Positions 58,501 through 63,740 of a stretch of DNA of 64,000 bases are shown piece by piece; within the stretch, counting starts at the first letter, position 1; every line of letters begins with the position of its first letter. The DNA lies in contig NC_081414.1 of assembly GCF_030272615.1 (NCBI RefSeq), positions 50,129,136-50,193,135 on the forward strand. Reading direction: 5' to 3'. The translations under genes were made by a program, and so were the position numbers. The notes under the pieces were generated by a model, which was given only the letters and a program-made list of their open reading frames with translations, did not search any database and had not been told where the DNA came from. This DNA comes from Cryptomeria japonica. Lineage: Eukaryota > Streptophyta > Pinopsida > Cupressales > Cupressaceae.

Positions 58501-61500
58501 AGAAGTATAAAGTACTCTCAATAGAGGGAATAAAACATTTATTTCCCTCCCACTTTCATGGCCTTTACAAGTGGTACAATTGAAGATTTCATTCATCCAA
58601 ATCACTGGAATGTCTAGTGTATGGCGAGGGCACAATATTTCCACCATATGTGTTGTATCAGTCGGTAACATACGACATCCTAGCACCATGTGACATTGAA
58701 GTCTCAGGTGGCCTCACCATCTCACCTACTACATCGTATGGCAAGTGCCTACTATGTACATCTTATGACAAAGGCAATTGATTATTTAGCATATGAGGAA
58801 TTCACAAGTTTGCAACGAACTCCTGTTCTTTACTCCTACAATGTATATAATAAAAAATCTTCATCGTACAATGTTGGTGTGCATTCAATTTCTAACATAT
58901 GATGTGCAAAATTTTCTTCCTTGTGAAATGTTGGCTTGCAATCAATTCTCATCGTACAACATGAGCAATCTTCTTCATCGCTAGCAAACCATCTTACTCC
59001 TACAACTCCCTTGCATTCTCATCATATGGGCTGTCCACAATTATTTTGTTTGGTTATATGGGAGACATCTAGCACAATCTCAACATCACCAATCTAATTC
59101 CTACATTTTACAAACTAATCATTTTAAATTTTGTGTTGTGCGTTCATACATTCGGCCAACCGATCATTACAATTGTTTGGTGAAAATAAATTGGGCCAAG
59201 CAAGTTAAATACTACATTTGAAAGGTTTAGCAAGCATATATAACAATATTTTTTTCTTTCTTCAAATTCATGTAAATGATATGCTTCATGAAGATCTGTG
59301 TGGTTTTGAAGGTCTTAATTTGAGTTTGGTAGTAGTGCCTCTTGACCCCATTGGGGGCGCTACTCCAAACCCCCCCCCACAAGGGGCGTTGCCCCTTGAA
59401 CCCATTGAAGGCATTTCCTCTAACCCCCACGACATTCATTTGATTTGCCAAGTATGCTACAAGTCGAAGTTTGCAAGGTACTCTTCCAAGTTTTTGTACA
59501 AGTCTTCGTCTACAATATAGTTACCAGTCTTCCCTAATATAACTTGATGTTTACTTGTTGTCTAGAATACTTTTTCTTTTGGGGGGATGATGTAGTTAGT
59601 GTACAATGCCTATTATATTTCAATAATACTAGCTATTTGATTTTTAATGAAGTGTTTGTCGACGTGTTGGGTAGTTATAAGCATTGGTTGCTTGACAATT
59701 TTGTTCCTCTTGGCAACTATCAAGTCGTTTAAATAGATTGTGTATTGTCAATGAAAGTAGGATGATCTAGTTGGATCAACTTGGATCCTTGGCTAACCAT
59801 TTCTGGTCTTCTTCTGTAATGATTTAATGTGTGAGTAAAGATATAACTCCTATATTTGGTATGCATTATCATCCCAATTATTAATTCATCCATTCATTGT
59901 ATCAAATATTAACAAGTTCCTCTCTTGACACTAAAGGCTATGCCTGTGGCTTTAACTCAACCAAATCAATGACCTCTAATTTGTTGTCAAGCATTCTTGT
60001 GCAAAGCTGAATGTTGTATTGTATTTTATAATAATAATTGCATTTGAATATTTGATATTGATAGTATAATACTTCATCAATGATATTATGATAGTGATAA
60101 AGATAATTGCCTAAGTTGTTGATTTTGGTCTCTGCTCCCAAATCCCTTCATTGTAATCAAGTTTCTTATATGATAAGAGATCCCAATAACTAGCGGGGGT
60201 CTAGGAGTTGAGACCCCAATGGGTCGAGGGGTAGCGTCCCTCATGGGGGTCAAGGGGCAATGCCTCGAGCGGGGTTGCGGGTAATGCACGCCATGGGGTT
60301 CGAGGCCAATGCCCCCAACAAAGTTGAGGGGTAGTGCCCTTGCCATTAAGCTTAAGTTAAGGTCTTTGAAACCACATGAAACTTCATGTTGAACATCATT
60401 TTCACAATTGTATCATTTAAGGGAGAAATTATGTATTTGGCACATTTTTTTTGAATAATCTTTTCTCTCAAGTGGTGTGAGGAAATCTGAGCGGCATTCA
60501 TGCATTTAGAGGGCAAAATCATCACCTTTTAAACTATTTTATCACTTCTTTTTTTGCATTCTTTCTATGTTTCACATTTTTAATGCATCTACTGAGTTTT
60601 TTGTCAAATTTGCTGAGTTTTGGTGAGTACTCACTAAGAAAATAGCATGTACTCGCCAAAAACTCAGCAAGTCTGACCGGTGAGTTGTGACTCACAATTA
60701 ACTCGACAAGGTGAAAAATTAACTACTCACCAACTTGATGAGTACTCGCTGTGTTTCCCAACTATGGTTGTTACAACTGCATCTTTAGGGAGAACTTGCT
60801 TTCTCTAGTTACTCTATGTTCTAGAGTGCCTTTGAGAAAGATTTGCAATGACAGAAATTTTTGGAACTCCTTCAGCTTTGTCAATTTCGATTCAATACTC
60901 AATAAGAAATGTTTAGAGAAATGGACATAGAAGTAAAATTCAACTTTAGTCTTTGCAAGATGAGATGCTTTGTGTATTTATGTCATGTGCCCTCTTTAGC
61001 TCTGTCTAGCAGAGACATGTGAGTCAGCTTATTTTGGGGTCTTGTGGGCTGACAGTGGTGGATAGAGACTCAGTGAGGATATTCAGTGTTTGGGATTTTG
61101 TATTCTGGCAGTAGTGGACCAGTTTGGAGTAGTTCCTTAATTTTAGGAGGCATTTCCTTCTTTTGTGGAGGCTATTCCTACTATTTAGGAGGATTTGACA
61201 GTACCCAGGGTTGGGTTACCATGAGACTATTCCTTGGGTTCAGTTTCAGGAGATTTGGGTATGTTTCCTAGCTTCTAGGAGCATCCCTAGATTTTAGGGA
61301 CAAGATTGCTCGAGGATCCATGATTTCCGACAACAGTCACAGATAGGTGGCAGGCTCCGTTTCAGACTTGTGGAGTCAGATGAGCATTATACGGCTATTT
61401 GGGATATATTTTTAATATTTCCTAAGTTAGCGTCTTATTAATTAAATAAAGCTATTTATATAGCTAATTGGAGTAATAAGGGGATTTTGGCTTCTTCTAG

Positions 61501-63355
61501 TCAGGCAGGCATACGTGTTATAGCTCGTTGGAAAGGTCTTGAATTATTATAACTTATTTTCATCATCCGGAGACCTTATGGCACCTTGAGTTATGTTATT
61601 TGACGAAAGGGGTGTTTTTCCTATACATAAAGGCCTTTTTAATTAAGAATATGCCATTATTTAATAAAGGTAAAAGCATATTCTCCCTTTAGGGTTCGAG
61701 TAGCTTTGAGAGGGAGATAAAAGGAGATGTTGGCTCATTTTTTATTATCTTTTTACATCTTCAAACTTGGCATTTGTGAATTTGCTCTAAGGAGCAATTT
61801 CTGGAGAATTGGGACGCAAACCCCAGGGCTTGGATATTGGGACGCAAACCCCAATAGAAGGTTTCAGCAGCTTCATTTGGTTTTAGACTTTGATTGGAGT
61901 GCAAGTTCAGCATTGGAAGAGCTTTGGCTTTGGACGTTGGGTATATTGCTTGGCACGTGGGAGTTCCTTGGCTGCCTGGACGTGACTGCAGCAGCCGTAT
62001 GGCCTCCTTCCAGCTGGCATGTGGGTTGCTGATTGGTATTCATCAGCCATCTCTTTTCATTGTGCGTGGATGGTCTTTCTTGCAGTTGGTAGATACTTTG
62101 CTGGCATATCATTTATGTATTTTGCCCGGTACGATTTGTAGCTATTCTGGATTGGCTGAATATTATATTATTGCACATTATTTTCCAGCCTATTTCATAT
62201 TTGCTGCTGTTGTTATTCATTGTTTATCTATATCTAGAAAAATACAAACAAAAACAAAAGACACAACCTTTCTGCAACTTCTGTCTCTCTCTGAAAGATC
62301 ATTTAATAAACAGGAAGAATTTATTTTAAAACAAATAATTAAAAATTACAGCTTGTCAGCTTAAAAGATCCATCAGGGATCTTTCAATTTAGCATTACAT
62401 ATTTTTCTATATTCATGTTTGAGTTGAAATTGTGAGAAATAAAGAAAAAAAATTGGTGTTGAAATTTTCTGTAGAATTCAGTTCTCAAGCTGGAAGGATT
62501 TTTGTACTGGTTTGCTTGTGTAAAATACCCTTCTGATTTTTTTTGCATTCTATAGTATATCAGTATGAAAATGTTTAAATTATCTGTGCTTGTGATTTAA
62601 AATTGTTAGAAAGGTTATTATTCCTTCTACTTATTTCATGATTTGGCTTAAAATTCAGTTTCCAAGCTTGAAGGATTTGTCTCCAATAGGGAACAGTCAT
62701 ATGAAGATCCTACAGAAGAGTAAGTTGCGAATTGCTTCTGTTTCATCGTCATATTGAACTCTTTTGTGGCATTAGTCTATGGAGTATTTAATGTGGTTAT
62801 GACTTATGATTTTTATGTTTACATTTCTGGTATTTTTGGAGTCAATTGGAGGTGTTCTTTGGGCACATTGAATTTAGTAATAATATTTTCCCAATCTTAG
62901 ATAAGAATGGACACATATTTTTTTACAGCATGTAATTTTTTCTCTGATACATTGAGATTTATTCTTCAGGCTATTATATGCTGTTTTTGTGGTTTCAAGT
63001 GAGCATGCAACAGTTGCTGAATTAGCTACAACATTACAGGCTGATTTGCCTCATCTTCAAGCTGCTGCATCATTTGCATGTCGCCTGGGATGGGCAATTA
63101 AAGTCCTTGATCCAACATCAGTTCTCCAAGATTCAAGCATGCCTGGCTCCCCAAATGGTTTGATCAACGATGATGAGGATGGCACTTCTTTGACAGGCCT
63201 CAGCATTGAAAATCCTTTGGGTGAAAAAAATTCAGATTTCTCAGCAGGTGGAGGCAGCATAGATAGCACAAAGACATCTTCCAGTTCTGTGCGTGTTGCA
63301 TTTATTGTTGATGCTAACATAACATCATATCTAATGATGGGTTCAGTATCTCCTG
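19468..63355 (+). CDS. FAM91: FAM91 (FAM91A1-like) gene, seven internal exons
   Basis: Seven exons with GT..AG borders and matching phases give about 348 residues. Recognisable blocks in order are [115 protein letters not shown] and [20 protein letters not shown]. This matches the plant FAM91 protein (Arabidopsis At1g35220, from memory) and the N-terminal part of human FAM91A1. The human protein binds WDR11, C17orf75 and TBC1D23 and helps tether endosome-derived vesicles at the trans-Golgi; the plant role is inferred from that. Start codon, first exon and C-terminal half lie outside the window. There is no frameshift or stop in the joined exons, so the gene looks functional despite introns of 8550, 13474 and 19793 bp; the other three complete introns are 281, 494 and 250 bp. 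Confidence 0.95.
19867..19963 (+). CDS. FAM91: FAM91 exon b
   Basis: The acceptor is CTGCAG and the donor GTATGT. The exon encodes [16 protein letters not shown] then [16 protein letters not shown] plus one base. It corresponds to the YPYHL...ITPFSYY block of animal FAM91A1. It lies only 281 bp after exon a, and the next exon is 8.5 kb away. Confidence 0.95.
20299..20593 (-). mobile_element. tRNA-derived SINE-like unit with terminal direct repeats
   Basis: On the minus strand TGGCATAGTGG (A-box-like, about 20557-20547) is followed about 35 bp later by GAGGTCAATCC (B-box-like, about 20513-20503), the pol III promoter layout of a tRNA-derived SINE. A 59-bp segment starting TGTAATGTGCCACTATGC is repeated directly at 20299-20357 and 20535-20593. 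TGGTATTAGAGCC beside the right repeat resembles a copia primer-binding site, so a tiny TRIM-type LTR element is the alternative. No target duplication was fixed. Confidence 0.45.
20594..21559. other. Intron, nothing recognised
   Basis: About 1 kb of non-coding intron with no ORF of known type and no clear repeat. Confidence 0.5.
21560..22542 (-). pseudogene. Ty3/gypsy reverse transcriptase and protease end
   Basis: The minus strand gives [12 protein letters not shown] at about 22520 (the plant Ty3 protease end, VLGSPYLY...), then [40 protein letters not shown] (RT domain A region) and later [20 protein letters not shown] (RT thumb). The catalytic YxDD segment is not seen and lies in a decayed stretch with several stops. 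It is the 3' half of the element whose gag and protease lie at 23927-25250. Confidence 0.82.
22548..23921 (+). mobile_element. Solo LTR 2 (1374 bp) splitting a Ty3 protease
   Basis: The ends are TGTAATGTCCCCTC and CAGGGATCTTTCA, flanked by CGAGT (22543-22547) and CAAGT (23922-23926), a 5-bp duplication with one change. Removing the LTR and one duplicate rejoins the protease frame as [15 protein letters not shown], the expected motif, which confirms both borders. It shares its end sequences with the solo LTR at 60981. Confidence 0.9.
23927..25250 (-). pseudogene. Ty3/gypsy gag and protease
   Basis: From the right on the minus strand come a Lys-rich gag C-terminus ([20 protein letters not shown]) and a gag core in broken frames ([21 protein letters not shown]). 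Then a retropepsin with ALVDTGSQ (about 24130; DTG active-site triplet) continues [20 protein letters not shown] up to the solo LTR border. The gag core has many stops. Together with 21560-22542 this is one minus-strand element; no LTR of its own was identified. Confidence 0.72.
25251..28077. other. Intron, 2.8 kb without a recognisable gene
   Basis: Short frames only. A stretch near 26760-26900 with ATAACATCCC and a TATA-like TTATATATAAAGG could be an eroded LTR, but no matching end or target duplication was found. Confidence 0.4.
28078..28320 (+). mobile_element. Possible tRNA-derived SINE
   Basis: TTGAGCTTAATTGGTTGAAA (A-box-like) is followed about 35 bp later by ACAAATTCAAATCTC (B-box-like). 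Spacing and order fit a tRNA-type pol III promoter. The 3' end and target duplication are not clear, and it lies close upstream of exon c. Confidence 0.4.
28514..28620 (+). CDS. FAM91: FAM91 exon c
   Basis: The acceptor is TTATGCAG and the donor GTGCAC. Two bases complete a Glu codon begun in exon b, followed by 35 codons: [20 protein letters not shown] then [15 protein letters not shown]. This is the most conserved FAM91_N motif (NFSAAD.LRL.GIGRN). It is an island of 107 coding bases between introns of 8.5 and 13.5 kb. Confidence 0.95.
28621..29560. other. Intron, nothing recognised
   Basis: AT-rich intron sequence between exon c and the Copia-2 shell. Confidence 0.5.
29561..29781 (-). mobile_element. 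Copia-2 left (3') LTR
   Basis: 221 bp, + strand start TGAAATGATAATTGAATC, end near TATTTTAATACA. It shares nearly its whole length with 37121-37349, including AAACACGAAAGACAGAAAGG. Confidence 0.75.
29914..30830 (-). mobile_element. LTR of family Z, copy C
   Basis: On the minus strand it starts TGTAACAAACCCTAATTAGG and ends ACACATCAACA. It is collinear with copy A (1162-2323), without the 199-bp duplication. A TATA-type CTATATAAAGC lies at about 30740. It follows the ORF at 30826-31344, so it is in the 3' LTR position. Confidence 0.65.
30826..31344 (-). CDS. Unknown ORF of family Z, copy C
   Basis: 172 codons open on the minus strand. A likely start is METs at [17 protein letters not shown], just after TTGGTTTTGCAG, which looks like a splice acceptor. 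The protein is basic (many Arg, Lys, Gln) with no recognised motif. Its C-terminal part ([22 protein letters not shown]) matches the shorter ORF at 756-1097. It sits between the palindrome array and the Z LTR and ends within the first bases of the LTR. It could be a gag remnant or element-specific protein; it is not an identified family. Confidence 0.4.
   Translation of the reverse strand: MSLITFWLVLQMEEDQARARTTSSNPSSRTFHMHKGRTQGALKRWKTRGVQGVQVSLTTSFYHKMTKKGFASTSGRDMLLEKEDLTIRKLGQAKEVHHSSYQRQRRINQVTSIWQGGIPVIIPPVGLVHLSVSKFNVPDSSETEQTLRYLPLLPIGPHSWNVIFSLARGSLL
31409..34197. repeat. Array of 17 palindromes, period mostly 166 or 175-177 bp
   Basis: Core of about 41 bp: AATTTCGCTC, TG, GACCCTT, TGG, AAGGGTC, AG, GAGCGAAATT, that is 10-bp outer arms, a 2x2 mismatch, 7-bp inner arms and a 3-base loop. 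Copies start at 31450, 31616, 31792, 31969, 32175, 32351, 32528, 32704, 32881, 33058, 33224, 33400, 33598, 33773, 33949, 34115 and 34158. Two decayed half copies lie at about 31409 and 32132. The about 135-bp intervals are related but far more diverged (shared AAGGCAAGAACACATC-like phrases), so this is a tandem array in which mainly the palindrome has stayed conserved. It lies in the internal region of a family Z element. Frame-changing unit lengths make a protein role unlikely. Confidence 0.9.
34205..34793 (+). repeat. Repeat family X, copy C
   Basis: It runs from GTCTCTCCGTGAGG to CACAACA and is homologous to copy B (reverse complement) and copy A (its last 340 bp). It abuts the palindrome array. 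It carries the conserved palindrome at 34226-34294. No coding motif. Confidence 0.65.
34863..36494. mobile_element. Solo LTR 3 (1632 bp), target duplication ATGTT
   Basis: The ends are TACAATGTCCCC (first TG decayed to TA) and GGGGATATTACA; ATGTT flanks it at 34858-34862 and 36495-36499. The interior is AT-rich with no PBS or coding domain. Its end sequences match the TGTAATGTCCC class but the body is diverged from the other members. Confidence 0.82.
36500..37120 (-). other. Copia-2 leader and PBS
   Basis: Non-coding leader with repeated GATTTTGTGGAAAAA-type phrases and a 58-59 bp tandem duplication (about 36924 and 36982, CCTGATTTCCAACAGCAAAC). The PBS complement GCTCTGATACAA ends at 37120, directly beside the LTR. 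Confidence 0.6.
37121..37349 (-). mobile_element. Copia-2 right (5') LTR
   Basis: It begins TGAAATGATAATTGAATG on the + strand beside the PBS. It is similar throughout to the left LTR, with small indels; the outer end is blurred by AT-rich sequence. Confidence 0.75.
37350..38224. other. Intron, nothing recognised
   Basis: AT-rich for the first 150 bp, then unique-looking intron sequence with only short frames. Confidence 0.4.
39160..41005 (-). mobile_element. 5'-truncated LINE (L1-type) retrotransposon
   Basis: On the minus strand the element enters at about 41005 within ORF2, carries the C-terminal coding region (next entry), a 3' UTR of about 240 bp, and ends in an A-rich tail near 39160. 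The truncation point and strand fit target-primed reverse transcription. Flanking AT-rich sequence hides any duplication. Confidence 0.8.
39460..40995 (-). pseudogene. LINE ORF2 C-terminus with zinc-binding domain, one stop
   Basis: The first open part (40995-40387) starts [20 protein letters not shown] and contains [20 protein letters not shown], the thumb and connection of plant L1 ORF2. A TAG at 40384-40386 is followed in the same frame by 307 open codons with [20 protein letters not shown] and [17 protein letters not shown], the zf-RVT zinc-binding domain (CxxC...HxxxxC). A 100-residue tail follows to the stop near 39460. The catalytic RT and endonuclease parts are missing through 5' truncation. 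One nonsense change in about 1.5 kb marks it as among the youngest insertions here. Confidence 0.88.
41254..42094. other. Intron, nothing recognised
   Basis: Unique-looking intron sequence ending at the exon d acceptor. Confidence 0.5.
42095..42217 (+). CDS. FAM91: FAM91 exon d
   Basis: The acceptor is TTACGCAG and the donor GTGAGT. Forty-one codons in phase 0 encode [19 protein letters not shown] then [22 protein letters not shown]. The EPWW motif matches EAWW of animal FAM91A1. Confidence 0.95.
42712..42865 (+). CDS. FAM91: FAM91 exon e
   Basis: The acceptor is GAAATAG and the donor GTCTGT. Fifty-one codons plus one base encode [20 protein letters not shown] through [20 protein letters not shown] and K. 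The match is to the conserved LY..G..Y.DVP block of FAM91_N. It is separated from exon d by only 494 bp and followed by the 19.8-kb intron. Confidence 0.95.
42866..45261. other. Intron, no supported gene
   Basis: Near 43610-43880 a minus-strand frame has [14 protein letters not shown], reminiscent of a Ty3 integrase C-terminus, but neighbouring motifs are absent. The segment 44500-45250 resembles the interior of the solo-LTR class in places. Nothing firm. Confidence 0.35.
45279..45474 (-). mobile_element. tRNA-derived SINE with 17-bp target duplication
   Basis: Minus strand: GGGGGCCTAGCTCGATTGGT with GAGAGC (A box, about 45462-45440), then GAGGTCACAAGGTCTATTCT (B box, about 45424-45404). A GC-rich body follows, ending in a run of A (45286-45277 as T on the + strand). 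CTTTCC(A/C)ACAAGCTATT flanks it at 45262-45278 and 45475-45491. Layout, tail and long duplication are diagnostic of a SINE. Confidence 0.88.
45859..47514. mobile_element. Solo LTR 4 (1656 bp), target duplication AGATG
   Basis: The ends are TGTAATGTCCCGCC and GTGGGACATTACA, with AGATG at 45854-45858 and 47515-47519. Its left part is the reverse complement relative of the right part of the solo LTR at 3982-5728. The flank to its right itself ends in GGGGACATTACA at 47585, so it seems to have landed in an older member of the same class. Confidence 0.9.
47628..47962 (+). mobile_element. Left LTR of the 12.3-kb Ty3 element
   Basis: 335 bp. Collinear with 59591-59914, sharing AATAGATTGTGTATTGT and AGTTGGATCAACT. 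The first TG is decayed to TA. PBS-like TGGTGTCGTTGCC follows at 47965-47977. Confidence 0.8.
48223..49535 (+). pseudogene. Degenerate Ty3 gag with knuckles
   Basis: Broken + strand frames give [58 protein letters not shown] and, after the insertion at 48927-49186, YNWAMDIES. Two decayed CCHC knuckles follow: [11 protein letters not shown] (first Cys lost) and [14 protein letters not shown] (second Cys now Tyr). A stop follows SLKE. This is the gag of a plant Ty3 element in normal order after the PBS. Confidence 0.8.
48927..49186. mobile_element. 260-bp insertion in gag
   Basis: The gag sequence is interrupted between the codons for VVYPL and YFEAYNW. The flanks read CCCTCTCG (48919-48926) and CCCTCATCG (49187-49195), an 8-9 bp near-duplicate, as left by hAT- or Mutator-type miniature elements. 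Terminal inverted repeats are not obvious. Confidence 0.55.
50176..50530 (+). pseudogene. Ty3 aspartic protease remnant
   Basis: The + strand frame reads [20 protein letters not shown] then GMNVLSEDT and a stop. [11 protein letters not shown] corresponds to the retropepsin active-site stretch (usually IDGGSGVNIL) of plant Ty3 elements. Downstream frames retain parts such as [11 protein letters not shown]. It lies directly after gag as expected. Confidence 0.75.
53618..53942 (+). mobile_element. Copia-type LTR (317 bp) with PBS
   Basis: The ends TGTTGGAGTA and TACTCCAACA are a perfect 10-bp inverted repeat (53618 and 53934). TGGTATCA, the core of the initiator tRNA-Met PBS, follows at 53935-53942. 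A TATA-like TTTATAAG lies at about 53805. No gag or pol follows, and no second LTR was found. Confidence 0.85.
54035..54322 (+). mobile_element. Ty3-type LTR end with tRNA-Asp-like PBS
   Basis: GAGTAAACA (ending 54306) is followed by TTT and TGGCGTTGTTGCC (54310-54322), a Tat/Athila-type PBS. The 5' end is guessed at TGTTTTGAATAGG (54035). The following 270 bp resemble a leader and stop abruptly near 54600. Confidence 0.5.
54690..55010. repeat. ATCAA-rich low-complexity tract
   Basis: Dozens of ATCAA, CAATCA and AATCAG words in a 320-bp run; the open frame at 54487-54936 that crosses it (Asn, Gln, Ser-rich) is a by-product. Next to it, 55030-55260 has repeated GGACGAAA phrases. Confidence 0.7.
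55546..58078. mobile_element. AT-rich element with terminal inverted repeats and internal duplications
   Basis: The left end TTAATAATATTTATATTAGA (then GGA) and the right end TCCTCTGATATAAACATTAT (then TAA) are inverted relatives of about 23 bp. Inside, a segment of about 415 bp is present twice at an offset of 873 bp (55719 and 56592) with high identity. 261-bp units are tandemly repeated nearly three times (56991, 57252, 57513), and 57932-57975 is an inverted copy of the segment ends. AATAATGTTTATATTA words recur throughout. No coding region seen; the superfamily is unknown. Confidence 0.65.
58079..58280 (-). pseudogene. Ty3 RNase H-like fragment
   Basis: The minus strand reads [35 protein letters not shown], then [20 protein letters not shown], matching the second RNase H region of Tat-lineage Ty3 elements (R..N..ADALATLAS...). 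It lies opposite in strand to the gag of the 12.3-kb element, so it belongs to another insertion. It ends at the inverted repeat of the AT-rich element. Confidence 0.6.
58281..59330. repeat. Dispersed CATCRTATGACA-like motif cluster
   Basis: At least ten variants of CATCGTATGACA or CGTACAACATG occur every 30-90 bp between 58360 and 59025 (for example CGCATATGACAAGCATTCTC and CACATACAACAAGCATTCTC). No coding domain. Confidence 0.5.
59336..59440. repeat. G/C-rich palindromic repeat, copy 1
   Basis: TTGACCCCATTGGGGGCGCT and CAAGGGGCGTTGCCCCTTGA make short palindromes. The motif is shared in reverse complement with 60197-60345 on the other side of the right Ty3 LTR. Confidence 0.65.
59591..59914 (+). 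mobile_element. Right LTR of the 12.3-kb Ty3 element
   Basis: 324 bp, start TGTAGTTAGTGTAC directly after a G-rich polypurine tract, end ATTAACA. Similar to 47628-47962, with many substitutions, so the insertion is old. Confidence 0.78.
60197..60345. repeat. G/C-rich minisatellite, about five units
   Basis: Degenerate units of about 25-35 bp with GGGGTCAAGGGGCAATGCC, GGGTAATGC and GAGGGGTAGTGCCC. Each unit can fold on itself (GGGGCAATGCC..). Confidence 0.65.
60590..60775. mobile_element. Degenerate hAT end with GAGTACTC repeats
   Basis: Repeated ACTCGCC, GAGTACTC and AACTCAGC words, ending CGCTGTGTTTCCCAAC, resemble the GACTCGG subterminal zones of the three hAT elements at 3-19 kb. No partner end, target duplication or transposase was found. 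Confidence 0.45.
60981..62396 (+). mobile_element. Solo LTR 5 (1416 bp), target duplication ATTTA
   Basis: The ends are TGTCATGTGCCCTC and CAGGGATCTTTCA, with ATTTA at 60976-60980 and 62397-62401. The last bases match the LTR at 22548-23921. A TATA-like GAGATAAAAGGAG lies at 61710, and GGGACGCAAACCCCA occurs twice near 61810-61850. Open frames inside (up to 156 codons) show no known domain. Confidence 0.88.
62659..62719 (+). CDS. FAM91: FAM91 exon f
   Basis: A 61-bp microexon-like piece between acceptor AAATTCAG and donor GTAAGT. It completes a Val codon from exon e and reads [19 protein letters not shown] plus two bases. LEGFV.NR is conserved with animal FAM91A1 (PPLEGFVMNR). Finding it 19.8 kb from exon e with phases that fit on both sides supports a single transcript. 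Confidence 0.95.
62970..63355 (+). CDS. FAM91: FAM91 exon g (last exon in window)
   Basis: The acceptor is ATTCTTCAG. The first base completes a Glu codon, then come 128 codons from [19 protein letters not shown] through [20 protein letters not shown] to [10 protein letters not shown] and one base, with donor GTATAT. It ends the N-terminal domain (the HxxVAELAxxL block is shared with animal FAM91A1), adds a Ser/Gly/Asp-rich plant linker, and begins the C-terminal domain ([10 protein letters not shown]). Reading on past 63355 is intronic. Confidence 0.93.
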
Positions 63356-63550
63356 GTATATACCTGAACTATTTAATTTTAAGTGACAACACACTTAATA
63401 TGAAGCAGTGAATGTTGTAGAGATTTTATCCCTTTTTTTCTGAATTGAGATTGAATAAGATGGCTAGATAAAGTTTTTTTCTCCCTTTTTTTTAAGAAGT
63501 TTCTGTAGAACTTCTTCAGGTATAGATGCTTACTTTGTTTTGGAAAGCAA

Positions 63551-63740
63551 TTTAGGTCATGGAATGCAAGTTCTTACATCACAGCTATAAGCTAGATTAT
63601 GCAGAAGAGATGTTCTTGAATAATGCTTGTAATGTCCAATGCTTATTTAGGTCATGGAATGCAAGTTCTTACATCACAGCTATAAGCTAGATTATGCAGA
63701 AGAGATGTTCTTGAATAATGCTTGTAATGTCCAATGCTTA
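63551..63740. repeat. Perfect 95-bp tandem duplication in the last intron
   Basis: The unit beginning TTTAGGTCATGGAATGCAAG at 63551 is repeated at 63646 with no difference that I can see. It lies about 200 bp after exon g. Confidence 0.9.

Larger units (their letters stand above)
47628..59914 (+). mobile_element. Ty3/gypsy element, 12.3 kb with nested insertions
   Basis: Similar LTRs in the same orientation lie at 47628-47962 and 59591-59914. The left is followed by TTTGGTGTCGTTGCC (tRNA-Asp type PBS, as in Tat/Athila-like plant Ty3 elements); the right is preceded by CTTTTGGGGGGATGA, a polypurine tract. Flanks AGCTC (47623-47627) and AGTTC (59915-59919) fit a 5-bp duplication with one change. 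Gag and protease remnants lie at 48200-50530. The remainder is taken up by insertions, and its own RT and integrase were not recognised. Confidence 0.78.

Noticed and set aside
61727-62364. Overlapping frames of 101 and 156 codons as genes
   Set aside because: They lie inside a solo LTR with exact ends and target duplication, and show no known domain.
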